Positions 1-6,030 are shown, counted from the first letter of the stretch. The stretch is DNA of 8,566 nucleotides from Spirochaetales bacterium (GCA_022771185.1 JALFCJ010000246.1:1-8566); one strand, 5' to 3'. Notes: a model not told the origin generated them from the sequence alone. Numbers and translations are program-made.

Positions 1-411
1 ATGACAAAGGAAGACGTACTGGAAAAAAGCTTTATAAACGAAGCCGATTACGATAAAATGGAGGTGGTGGTCATAAAGCTTGGAAAAGACTCGGAATATA
101 GCGAAGATTCCATAACAGGACTACTCTCAGCTCTGCTCTCCTCCACAATGCCATTGGAGAGAAGAATGGAGATACTGAGCGGTATTTATAGAATAGCGAT
201 GACTGAGGAAATAGAAAGAGAGGTGACGAAAGTGTGTAGTTTAGGTGATGCAATAAAAGAAGCTGGCAGAGAAGAAGGACGTCTTGAGGCCATAATTGAG
301 TTCTTGAATGCTGGAAGAATAACCATTGATGAAGCCGCAGTGTCAGTAAATATGACAGTAGAAGATTTCCTAAAGAAGAGAGAGGAGATTGAAAAGAAAT
401 CCTCCTTCTAG
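1..411 (+). CDS. Rpn family recombination-promoting nuclease / PD-(D/E)XK putative transposase, C-terminal part
   Basis: The 136 visible residues match the C-terminal half of the Rpn/PD-(D/E)XK 'nuclease family transposase' group. The recognisable stretch is MTEEIEREVTKVCSLG followed by a charged EAGREEGR helix, then a short helical tail ending VEDFLKKREE. Members are usually about 250-320 residues, with the nuclease core in the N-terminal half. That core is not seen, so the gene almost certainly begins upstream of base 1 and the ATG at base 1 is probably an internal methionine. Known Rpn proteins are DNA endonucleases that stimulate RecA-independent recombination and can act as toxic anti-phage effectors. 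Whether this one is active cannot be judged without its N-terminus. A terminator follows 26 nt after the TAG. Family assignment is fairly sure; function is inferred from the family. Confidence 0.72.
   Translation: MTKEDVLEKSFINEADYDKMEVVVIKLGKDSEYSEDSITGLLSALLSSTMPLERRMEILSGIYRIAMTEEIEREVTKVCSLGDAIKEAGREEGRLEAIIEFLNAGRITIDEAAVSVNMTVEDFLKKREEIEKKSSF
166..281 (+). repeat. Direct repeat, copy 1 (internal to Rpn gene)
   Basis: This 116-base block recurs at 517-632 with 8 mismatches by hand count (about 93% identity). The offset is a constant 351 bases and the reading frame is the same. Beyond 281 the copies diverge but stay alignable without gaps, and a second near-identical patch covers AATATGAC through GAAGAGAGAGGAG near the 3' end. 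Confidence 0.9.
166..411 (+). CDS. Possible intragenic small protein (Rpn C-terminal segment, RpnS-like)
   Basis: Inside the Rpn reading frame an ATG at 166-168 is preceded by GGAGAG at 156-161, with GGAG ending 6 nt before it. This is a well-placed Shine-Dalgarno sequence within a gene. Initiation here would yield an 81-residue protein holding only the MTEEIEREV helix, the EAGREEGR linker and the C-terminal helices. In E. coli, rpn genes are reported to make such small C-terminal proteins from internal starts, and these bind and block the full-length nuclease. The same start is where the second copy at 517 begins, which supports this segment as an independent unit. Translation from this site is an inference; the SD-like purines also encode the LERR residues. 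Confidence 0.35.
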   Translation: MEILSGIYRIAMTEEIEREVTKVCSLGDAIKEAGREEGRLEAIIEFLNAGRITIDEAAVSVNMTVEDFLKKREEIEKKSSF

Positions 412-437
412 TGTTATCTTTTAAACAAGATATTAAG

Positions 438-473
438 ATGGCGACTAAAAATGGTTCATCGTCGCCATTTTTT
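438..473 (+). terminator. Rho-independent terminator after the Rpn gene
   Basis: ATGGCGAC (438-445) pairs perfectly with GTCGCCAT (461-468) across a 15-nt loop, and the stem runs into six T residues (468-473). An overlapping alternative pairing exists between GACTAAAAATGG (443-454) and CCATTTTTTAGTC (465-477), with one extra T. It lies 26 nt after the Rpn stop, so it separates that gene from the downstream fragment. Confidence 0.85.
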
Positions 474-507
474 AGTCTAAAACGATTATACATGTTGAGG
501 TTTAGTC

Positions 508-750
508 GTGAGAGAGATGGAGATACTGAATGGTATTTATAGAATAGCGATGACCGAGGAAATAGAAAGAGAGGTGACGAAGGTGTGTAGTTTAGGTGGT
601 GCAATAAAAGAAGCAGGAAGAGAAGAAGGTCGCATTGAAATGTTGATTCAGCTTGTCAATGATGGAGATTTTACTGTGGAAAAAGCAGCCGCTAAAGTAA
701 ATATGACTTCAGAAGATTTCCTGAAGAAGAGAGAGGAGTATAAGAAATAG
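508..750 (+). CDS. Stand-alone Rpn C-terminal module (duplicate; remnant or antitoxin-like small gene)
   Basis: This short reading frame, 80 residues from GTG 508 or 77 from ATG 517, duplicates only the C-terminal part of the upstream Rpn gene. It carries MTEEIEREVTKVCSLG, EAGREEGR and a diverged tail ending SEDFLKKREEYKK. In-frame stops at 478-480 and 496-498 show it has no nuclease domain. GAGG at 497-500 sits 7 nt before the GTG, a usable ribosome site, whereas ATG 517 has purines only very close by. The frame is intact and its own terminator follows, so it may be expressed. Equally, it could be a decaying duplication remnant. If functional, the likeliest role by family analogy is binding to and restraining the neighbouring Rpn nuclease, because Rpn C-termini are oligomerisation segments. 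No confident promoter is visible; a TATACA hexamer at 487-492 is the only -10-like element. Confidence 0.5.
   Translation: MREMEILNGIYRIAMTEEIEREVTKVCSLGGAIKEAGREEGRIEMLIQLVNDGDFTVEKAAAKVNMTSEDFLKKREEYKK
517..632 (+). repeat. Direct repeat, copy 2 (start of the stand-alone module)
   Basis: Second copy of the block at 166-281. Similarity fades within about ten bases upstream of ATG 517, so the duplication endpoint nearly coincides with the putative internal start codon of copy 1. Confidence 0.9.
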
Positions 751-793
751 ACTCTTTAAACTTACACCTTGTAGATAAACAACTAAGATATTC

Positions 794-824
794 AGTGGCA
801 TAGATAGTGTTATGTCGCTTTTTT
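794..824 (+). terminator. Rho-independent terminator with wobble pairs
   Basis: AGTGGCATA (794-802) pairs over all nine positions with TATGTCGCT (811-819), two of them G-U wobbles, around an 8-nt loop. A run of six T follows (819-824). It ends transcription of the stand-alone Rpn module 44 nt after its stop. Confidence 0.75.
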
Positions 825-886
825 GCAAGAGGCTTTTATTACCAAGAATAACTTACAAGTTTAAAAATAAATCCTTTATAAAAGCT

Positions 887-914
887 TAGACAAAAGTATT
901 TTATCCCATATACC
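887..914 (+). promoter_or_regulatory. Possible upstream promoter of rpsD
   Basis: TAGACA (887-892, 5/6 to TTGACA) is followed 16 nt later by TATACC (909-914, 4/6 to TATAAT). It lies just upstream of the stronger promoter at 927-956 and may form a tandem pair with it. In AT-rich intergenic DNA such matches arise by chance, so confidence is low. Confidence 0.3.
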
Positions 915-926
915 AATATGGATAAA

Positions 927-956
927 TTGACACTTTCCTACTCTTTGGGTTAGATT
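927..956 (+). promoter_or_regulatory. sigma70-type promoter of rpsD
   Basis: A perfect -35 hexamer TTGACA (927-932) stands 18 nt from TAGATT (951-956, 4/6 to TATAAT). Transcription would start near 963, giving a leader of about 46 nt before the rpsD start. It is the only good promoter between the upstream terminator and rpsD. Confidence 0.65.
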
Positions 957-965
957 GTATGAGTC

Positions 966-981
966 GGTTTCCGGCAAAACC
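966..981 (+). promoter_or_regulatory. Small leader hairpin of rpsD
   Basis: GGTTT (966-970) can pair with AAACC (977-981) around the loop CCGGCA, near the predicted 5' end of the rpsD transcript and 13 nt before the ribosome site. S4 represses its own mRNA in several bacteria, but this hairpin is too small to equate with a known S4 binding element. Confidence 0.25.
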
Positions 982-1008
982 TAAAATTCTAACTGGAGGG
1001 TATAAATC

Positions 1009-1602
1009 ATGGGAAGAAATTTTACTCCTAGATTTAAGCAGTGCAGAAGACTTGGGGTCAATGTTTGTGGACATCCCAAGGCAATGAAGAGAGCAGGAAG
1101 TCCTGCTTTCGCAAAGAGAAAGAAGCCTACTGATTACAGCAAGCAGCTCACAGAGAAGCAGAAGCTCAAGGCTTATTATGGCGTTATGGAGAAGCAGCTC
1201 CACCACTACTATGAGAAGGCTCTTACATCCGATCTCAGAACTGGTGATGCTCTCGTCATCTCTCTCGAGAGAAGACTCGACAACGCTGTATACAGAATTG
1301 GATTTGCTAACTCTATCAGACTCGCTCGCCAGCTTGTCAGCCACGGCCACATCTTGGTAAACGGCAAGAACGTCAACATTCCTTCTTACATGCTTCAGCC
1401 AGGTGACAAAGTCACACTTAAGGAAAAGAGCAGAAAGAACGTTCAGTTCGAAGCTAACTTCAAGGGTCACAGATCTTTCAACCTCCCATACTTCACAATT
1501 GATGAAGAAGGTTGGACAGGAACACTTTCACGTCTCCCAGAGAGAAATGAAATCCCAGTTGAAGTAAACGACCAGCTCGTTGTCGAGTTCTACTCAAAGT
1601 AA
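1009..1602 (+). CDS. rpsD: 30S ribosomal protein S4
   Basis: This is ribosomal protein S4, which binds 16S rRNA early in small-subunit assembly and helps control decoding accuracy. The 197-residue product is close to the usual 200. The N-terminal part carries the family signatures CRRLGVNVCG (12-21) and LTEKQKLKAYYGVMEKQ (47-63). An S4 RNA-binding fold follows at about 88-150, with RRLDNAVYR, ARQLVSHGHILVNGK and PSYMLQPGD. The start is fixed by GGAGGG (995-1000) 8 nt before the ATG. Only C12 and C20 remain where zinc-binding S4 proteins have four cysteines, so it looks like the zinc-free form. Codon use, rich in CTC, AAG and GCT, is more biased than in the neighbours, as expected for a highly expressed gene. 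It stands alone rather than with rpsM, rpsK and rpoA, as in some other lineages. Confidence 0.97.
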   Translation: MGRNFTPRFKQCRRLGVNVCGHPKAMKRAGSPAFAKRKKPTDYSKQLTEKQKLKAYYGVMEKQLHHYYEKALTSDLRTGDALVISLERRLDNAVYRIGFANSIRLARQLVSHGHILVNGKNVNIPSYMLQPGDKVTLKEKSRKNVQFEANFKGHRSFNLPYFTIDEEGWTGTLSRLPERNEIPVEVNDQLVVEFYSK

Positions 1603-1621
1603 GACTCCCTAAAGTCTTCAA

Positions 1622-1752
1622 TAGATTCGGGTTTCCCATCCACCACAATGGAAAGGAGAAGGAAAGAACAAGGCCTCATTCCAATTTTGCCCTCTTTCCT
1701 GAACATAGGTTGGCGGCTACCCTCAAAACAACCTTTGTGAAACCCCAATTTA
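1622..1752 (+). ncRNA. Candidate structured RNA downstream of rpsD (6S-like or 3'-UTR RNA, identity unknown)
   Basis: The interval has no convincing reading frame but folds well. TAGATTCGGGTTTC (1622-1635) pairs with GAAACCCCAATTTA (1739-1752) over 13 of 14 positions, one of them a G-U, with a single C-C mismatch. Inside lie AGGAAAGA (1660-1667) paired with TCTTTCCT (1693-1700), and AGGTTG (1707-1712) paired with CAACCT (1729-1734) whose loop is GCGGCTACCCTCAAAA. An 8-bp terminator starts 3 nt after the closing stem. A TAAAGT hexamer (1610-1615) sits where a -10 would place the transcript start at the first paired bases, but no good -35 is seen. The RNA may therefore come from rpsD read-through and processing. 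A long closing stem, open centre and terminator are compatible with 6S RNA, though no diagnostic 6S sequence was recognised. It lacks the SRP RNA tetraloop motif and a tmRNA tRNA-like end. Confidence 0.5.
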
Positions 1753-1754
1753 AA

Positions 1755-1778
1755 AGTCCCCGATCTCGGGGGCTTTTT
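1755..1778. terminator. Strong terminator, probably bidirectional
   Basis: AGTCCCCG (1755-1762) pairs with CGGGGGCT (1767-1774), including one T-G pair, around the tetraloop ATCT, followed by TTTTT (1774-1778). On the minus strand the same hairpin is followed by CTTTTAAA. It can thus also stop the convergent lipoprotein gene, whose stop lies 25 bases away. Confidence 0.9.
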
Positions 1779-1802
1779 ATGTCGTTAAATTCTTTAATAT
1801 TA

Positions 1803-2507
1803 TTACTTCTTCCACTCTATAGTAAAAGACAGAGGATTATTTAGTGTTAAGAAGTCAACTACAGGGAATGAGTATACAGCCTTTCTTTCTCCTGTCTTCA
1901 TGGCTCCCTTTATTGCTGTAATATCACCAGGGGTCTCTATTTCTATTGATACAAAACTCTTCTTTAACGCCTCTGGTCCAGCTTCTCCAAGAAGGAAAGA
2001 GATCATATCCATGTACTCTTCTTCGCTCATGCCGTTGGAGTATCGTGGCCCATAGACTTCGAAGTTCGGGTCTGAAAGGAATGGAATCACATCCTCAAGC
2101 TCTTCGTAGTTATCATAAGTGAGATTAAGAGTCATCTTATTGTCACTTATAATCAATAAGGAGTTGCCTTTCCCTCCATTTAGATCAGCCACCAGCTTCT
2201 CTAGGCTTGAGAAATCCAGGGAGATGATATATCTGGTACTCTTACCATCGGTACGTAACTTAACATTTGACGAAGATGATGAAGAGTTTAATTTATCAGC
2301 AAAATTGACCATGGCTTCATCCATTATGGAGTAGTCGCCTTGGGGAGTGAAATCTGAAAAATCTTCCAGGACATCTAGGAAGAACTGGTCTACTTTTATA
2401 TCTGAAAGTGATGAGCCTCCATTTTCCGAAAGAGTAAAGGACTGAGTCACACTACAAGAAGAAAGCAAAGATATGGTGATTGATAGAATCAAAAAAAGTC
2501 TTTTCAT
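1803..2507 (-). CDS. Hypothetical lipoprotein
   Basis: The product is 234 residues. It starts with a classic lipoprotein signal peptide: a positive start (MKR), a hydrophobic core (LFLILSITISLL) and the lipobox LSSC, with Cys18 as the predicted acylated residue. It would be tethered to a membrane surface facing the periplasm or outside. The mature part contains a serine run at 75-80 and alternates hydrophobic and polar residues in a way that suggests beta-rich structure (for example STRYIISLDFSSLE and KMTLNLTYDNYEEL). Acidic loops and a closing FTIEWKK follow. No catalytic motif or known domain was recognised. The ATG at 2505-2507 fits the signal peptide, although only a weak ribosome site is seen upstream. 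It is convergent with rpsD, sharing the terminator, and divergent from the next gene. Function is unknown. Confidence 0.85.
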   Translation of the reverse strand: MKRLFLILSITISLLSSCSVTQSFTLSENGGSSLSDIKVDQFFLDVLEDFSDFTPQGDYSIMDEAMVNFADKLNSSSSSSNVKLRTDGKSTRYIISLDFSSLEKLVADLNGGKGNSLLIISDNKMTLNLTYDNYEELEDVIPFLSDPNFEVYGPRYSNGMSEEEYMDMISFLLGEAGPEALKKSFVSIEIETPGDITAIKGAMKTGERKAVYSFPVVDFLTLNNPLSFTIEWKK

Positions 2508-2626
2508 GAGAAAAATCTTAACCCATCATTGTTAATCTTGGAAGAAGAGAAAGTGTAGTTGTGGTCACGAACTATAGACAGAAGGCAAAAGAGATGATAG
2601 AAAGACAAAGCTTCGAAAGAGGAAAT

Positions 2627-3196
2627 ATGAAGAAAAGACTTATTGCATCTATTATATTTATGTTCATGCTTTCATCTCTTTTCGCTTACGATTGGAACGG
2701 TCGCTATCTTTGGGTTAATCCTACAAAGAAAGACAACGGCGGAAAAATGAAAAGCGTGGAGATGATGGTGAAAGAGACGAAAGACGAATGGAAGAGAGAA
2801 ATATACTTATTAGATGAAGACGAAGAATATAGACTTTTTCCGTTGATAATGCCTTCAGATGAATCTTTTTCAGAGTGGCATAAATATAAAGAAGATTCAG
2901 ATGTAGCAAAAACCTTCAGATATAACACAGATAAACTTAATACTTCCCCCTTTTCTCCAGGTAAATGGTTGCTTAAAGAAATAAGGAGTGAAGGCGATAA
3001 ATCCATAATGGAAGTTACTGTAAGTGCATTTAATATGAAGGTTGGAATAACAATAACATTTGCATTCGCTCTTGACGAGAACGGTAAAGAGCAATTAACT
3101 TTTTGGTTGGACACAGATCTCGCTATGGCTAATGGAATGTTTTTCAAAAACCCAGAAAGCGACAGCGACGGCAGATTTGTTCTAAAGAAACAATAA
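2627..3196 (+). CDS. Hypothetical exported protein upstream of topA
   Basis: The product is 189 residues from ATG 2627, chosen because a clean Sec signal peptide begins there (MKKR, then IASIIFMFMLSSLFA, predicted cleavage after Ala20) and AGAGGA (2618-2623) precedes it closely. An upstream ATG in frame at 2561 would bury the signal peptide behind 22 charged residues. The absence of a cysteine at the cleavage point argues for a soluble periplasmic or secreted protein. The mature chain begins YDWNGRYLWVNP, contains a charged region rich in Lys and Glu, and ends with hydrophobic strands (VGITITFAFAL, EQLTFWLDTDL) that look beta-rich, perhaps a small lipocalin-like or barrel fold; this is only an impression. 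It ends 17 nt before topA with no terminator between them, so the two are probably co-transcribed. No family was recognised. Confidence 0.82.
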   Translation: MKKRLIASIIFMFMLSSLFAYDWNGRYLWVNPTKKDNGGKMKSVEMMVKETKDEWKREIYLLDEDEEYRLFPLIMPSDESFSEWHKYKEDSDVAKTFRYNTDKLNTSPFSPGKWLLKEIRSEGDKSIMEVTVSAFNMKVGITITFAFALDENGKEQLTFWLDTDLAMANGMFFKNPESDSDGRFVLKKQ

Positions 3197-3199
3197 TCA

Positions 3200-3205
3200 G
3201 AGGAG
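3200..3205 (+). promoter_or_regulatory. Ribosome binding site fixing the TTG start of topA
   Basis: GAGGAG lies 8 nt before TTG 3214-3216. The topoisomerase homology (KKSLIIVESPTKAKT) starts a few residues later and no in-frame ATG precedes it, so TTG is the likely start codon. Confidence 0.8.
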
Positions 3206-3213
3206 CGTCTCAT

Positions 3214-5919
3214 TTGATAGCAGATCCTAATAAAAAGAGCCTGATAATCGTTGAGTCTCCAACTAAGGCAAAGACAATCGGGAAATATCTTCCCTCTTCA
3301 TGTATAGTAAAAGCCTCCACAGGACATGTGGTGGATCTTAATCCAAACCCGGATCCCAAGAAAGACGGGGTTTATGGTGTTGATGTAAACCATGGTTTTT
3401 CCTTGGACTACACCATAGTTGAAGGCAAAGAGAAGATATTAAATGAACTAAAGAAAGACCTGAAGAAAGTAGACCAGCTTATACTGGCAAGCGATGAGGA
3501 TAGAGAAGGGGAATCTATTGCATGGCACCTGTTGTCTCAGCTCCAGCCAAAGGTTCCTGTTTATAGAATGGTCTTTCATGAAATAACAAAAAAAGCCATA
3601 ACTGAAGCTTTCTCAAACTGCCGTGACATAGATATGAACCTGGTGAGGGCTCAGGAAGCAAGAAGGGCCGTAGATAGACTCCAGGGTTATGGCATTTCTC
3701 CTATTCTCTCCCGTAAGCTAGGCGCTAACTACTCTGCAGGCCGTGTCCAGTCTCCTGCTTTGAAGCTTATTGTGGAAAAAGAAAAAGAGAGAATGGCGTT
3801 CTGTGTCAGCTCATACTCATCGGTAGAGGCAAAGCTTGAAAAAGATGAGAAAGAGTTTTCATCTACTCTAGTCTCCATATCAGGTAAAAGTGTAGCTTCA
3901 AGTAAATCTTTTGACAGCGAAAGCGGAGCAGTAAAGGGTGATGTAATAGTCCTCACTGAAGACGAAGCTAAAGCGATAAGCGAGAAGATTGTTGGAAAGG
4001 ACGCAGAGGTTGTTTCTGTTCAGGAAAGCGATAAGATCGAGAAACCAGCTTGGCCTTTCACAACATCGACACTGCAGCAGGATGCTACAAGAAAGCTTGG
4101 TAAGAGTGCCAAGGAAGTCATGTCTATAGCCCAAAGGTTATATGAAAACGGATTTATCACATATATGCGTACAGACTCTCCGACCTTAAGTCAGGAGTGT
4201 ATAAATGCTGCAGCCGATTATATTCGTAACACTTATGGCGATTCTTGGCTCTATGTCAGGCAATATAAGGCAAAGACGTTAGGAGCTCAGGAAGCTCATG
4301 AAGCTATCAGGCCAGCTGGCGATAGATTCCGCACTCCTGAAGAAACAGGCCTCAAGGGAGACGAGCTTAAGCTCTATACTCTTATTTGGAAGAGAACTAT
4401 AGCTTCTCAGATGAGAGATAGTGTAAAGGCTGTGACTCAAGTAAAGTTCAAACTGGACGACTATATGTTCTCATCTTCCGGCAGTGTCATAAAGTATGAA
4501 GGCTTCAGAAAAGTCTATATGGTCTCCAGCGATAACGCAGAAGAGAAGAGCCAGACTCTTCCTCTCCTCAAGGAAGGAGACAAGGCTGCAATCAAAGAAG
4601 CAGAAGGAAAAGGACACAACACTCTCCCTCCTCAGCGCTATAGCGAAGCAAGCCTTGTGCAGAAACTGGAAAATGAAGAAATCGGTAGACCAAGCACATA
4701 TGCAACCATAATCTCGACACTTCTAGATAGAGGATATGTAGTAAGACAAAAGAATGCCCTTGTCCCCACATTTACAGGCTTCTTTGTAAATGCGTTCCTT
4801 GAGAAGGCTTTCCCATTATATATCGGTTACGATTTTACAAAGGGAATGGAGGCAGGATTAGACTCTATCGCCCGTGGCGAAGAGAACAAAGAAAATTATC
4901 TGTCATCTTTCTGGTTTGGTGATGGCAAGAATGAGCATGGTCTCTCCAATGATCTCTTGGATGTTAAGAGAGACGTAAAGGCAGGGGAAGCAAAGAATTT
5001 GGCGCTTCCTGGCCTCTCCTTATCCTTTGATCACAATGGCGAGAAAATAAACTACGAGATCAAGACAGGAAAGTTCGGGCCATATATCCTTACTTCTCTA
5101 AAGGACGAAGAGGGAAAAGATATTATGAAGTCTATTCCTTCCGATATGTTTCCAGGTTCCTTTACTGATAGCGACGCAGAAAAACTCTTGTTCCCTGATG
5201 AAGTTCATGGAGAAGAGCTCTTTGGTAAGTATGAAGTAAAGCAGGGCAGGTGGGGCGACTATATCCAGCGCCTTTCTGATAACTCCCGTGTTTCTTGGCC
5301 AAAGAAGCTTGGAGTCCCGGTTAAGGCATCGGAAGAGATGATAGAGCTCTTGTTCTCACTACCTAAAGAGCTGGGTAAAGACGAAGAGGGAAACAGCGTA
5401 GAACTGAAGGTAGGTCCTTATGGTTTCTATGCCCAATACAATGGAAAGAATATCAAAGTCCAGAATCCTCTTACTGTCACTCTATCTGACATCATTTCAC
5501 CAAAGGTTGAAGAGAGTATCAAGGGCGAATATGAATCTCTTCCTATTGAGCTCAAGCGTGGTAGATATGGCGCATATATCAAGTGGGGGGAAAGCAATAT
5601 CCCACTACCAGAAAAAGATAAAAAGAACCCCGAAGCACTAACTCTTGAAAGAATATGTGAGATAGCAAAGGAGCATAAAGAGAAGGTGGGTAAAGTTGTG
5701 GATGCTGATAAAGAGTTCACTCTCCCTGACGGCACTGTTGCTTACCTTGTCTCAGGACGCTACGGAGCATATATCAAGTGCAATGGTGAGAATATCGCTC
5801 TCAGCAAGGAAGAGAAAGAGAATCCTGATACTATTACAGTGGATTCCATTCTTAAGCACATGGAAGAGCATAAAGATAAAAAGCCTGTTAAAAAGAGTAA
5901 AAAAGGCTCAAAAAAATGA
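3214..5919 (+). CDS. topA: DNA topoisomerase I (type IA)
   Basis: This enzyme relaxes negative supercoils by cutting one strand through a 5'-phosphotyrosine and passing the other strand through. The 901-residue product opens with a TOPRIM domain: Glu14 in IIVESPTKAKTIGKYL, and the acidic triad D94, D96, E98 in ASDEDREGESIAWHL. The catalytic Tyr317 lies in FITYMRTDSPTLS. Further core signatures are GYGISPILSRKL, AGRVQSPALKL, AQEAHEAIRPAG and EIGRPSTYATII. The C-terminal third has no four-cysteine zinc ribbons. Instead it has five repeats of the GRYGAYIK type, near residues 615-630 (KTGKFGPYI), 675 (KQGRWGDYI), 733 (KVGPYGFYA), 780 (KRGRYGAYI) and 847 (VSGRYGAYI), then a lysine-rich tail ending KKSKKGSKK. 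This DNA-binding tail type occurs in several lineages including spirochaetes. The gene follows the small exported-protein gene and probably shares its transcript. Confidence 0.98.
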   Translation: MIADPNKKSLIIVESPTKAKTIGKYLPSSCIVKASTGHVVDLNPNPDPKKDGVYGVDVNHGFSLDYTIVEGKEKILNELKKDLKKVDQLILASDEDREGESIAWHLLSQLQPKVPVYRMVFHEITKKAITEAFSNCRDIDMNLVRAQEARRAVDRLQGYGISPILSRKLGANYSAGRVQSPALKLIVEKEKERMAFCVSSYSSVEAKLEKDEKEFSSTLVSISGKSVASSKSFDSESGAVKGDVIVLTEDEAKAISEKIVGKDAEVVSVQESDKIEKPAWPFTTSTLQQDATRKLGKSAKEVMSIAQRLYENGFITYMRTDSPTLSQECINAAADYIRNTYGDSWLYVRQYKAKTLGAQEAHEAIRPAGDRFRTPEETGLKGDELKLYTLIWKRTIASQMRDSVKAVTQVKFKLDDYMFSSSGSVIKYEGFRKVYMVSSDNAEEKSQTLPLLKEGDKAAIKEAEGKGHNTLPPQRYSEASLVQKLENEEIGRPSTYATIISTLLDRGYVVRQKNALVPTFTGFFVNAFLEKAFPLYIGYDFTKGMEAGLDSIARGEENKENYLSSFWFGDGKNEHGLSNDLLDVKRDVKAGEAKNLALPGLSLSFDHNGEKINYEIKTGKFGPYILTSLKDEEGKDIMKSIPSDMFPGSFTDSDAEKLLFPDEVHGEELFGKYEVKQGRWGDYIQRLSDNSRVSWPKKLGVPVKASEEMIELLFSLPKELGKDEEGNSVELKVGPYGFYAQYNGKNIKVQNPLTVTLSDIISPKVEESIKGEYESLPIELKRGRYGAYIKWGESNIPLPEKDKKNPEALTLERICEIAKEHKEKVGKVVDADKEFTLPDGTVAYLVSGRYGAYIKCNGENIALSKEEKENPDTITVDSILKHMEEHKDKKPVKKSKKGSKK

Positions 5920-5924
5920 TCAGT

Positions 5925-5940
5925 GCCTCCTAGTGGAGGC
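5925..5940. terminator. Weak terminator-like hairpin after topA
   Basis: GCCTCC (5925-5930) pairs with GGAGGC (5935-5940) around TAGT, 5 nt after the topA stop. A T-run does not follow directly (TCTGTCATT), so this may be a poor terminator or a 3'-end stabilising hairpin. Confidence 0.45.
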
Positions 5941-5978
5941 TCTGTCATTAAACATTGAAGATTAAATATATACACTAA

Positions 5979-6011
5979 TTGATACAGTATTCTTTCTTTC
6001 TAAGTTATATT
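5979..6011 (+). promoter_or_regulatory. Possible promoter of the AAA/PD-(D/E)XK gene
   Basis: TATATT (6006-6011, 5/6 to TATAAT) stands before the gene. The nearest -35-like hexamer TTGATA (5979-5984) is 21 nt away, which is too far for a standard promoter. Only the -10 is credible. The ribosome site AGGAGAG (6017-6023) follows. Confidence 0.3.
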
Positions 6012-6030
6012 ATGGTAGGAGAGAATATGC

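Noticed and set aside
438..477. Miniature transposable element between the two Rpn copies
   Set aside because: The inverted repeat is short, ends in a T-run right after a stop codon and has no target-site duplication; a terminator explains it.
71..604. A 177-codon minus-strand reading frame spanning both Rpn copies
   Set aside because: It is the antisense of the two Rpn segments and simply repeats the duplicated block. It has no ribosome site and its composition is leucine/serine-rich, as expected from a shadow of charged coding sequence.
1603..1755. SRP RNA, tmRNA or RNase P RNA downstream of rpsD
   Set aside because: No GGAA tetraloop domain of SRP RNA, no tRNA-like 3' end for tmRNA, and the interval is too short and lacks conserved motifs for RNase P RNA.
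2561..2626. Longer N-terminus for the exported protein from the ATG at 2561
   Set aside because: It would put 22 charged residues before an evident signal peptide, and ATG 2627 has a purine-rich ribosome site.
5925..5940. Full rho-independent terminator after topA
   Set aside because: The stem is good but there is no T-run directly after it, so it is listed only as a weak hairpin.
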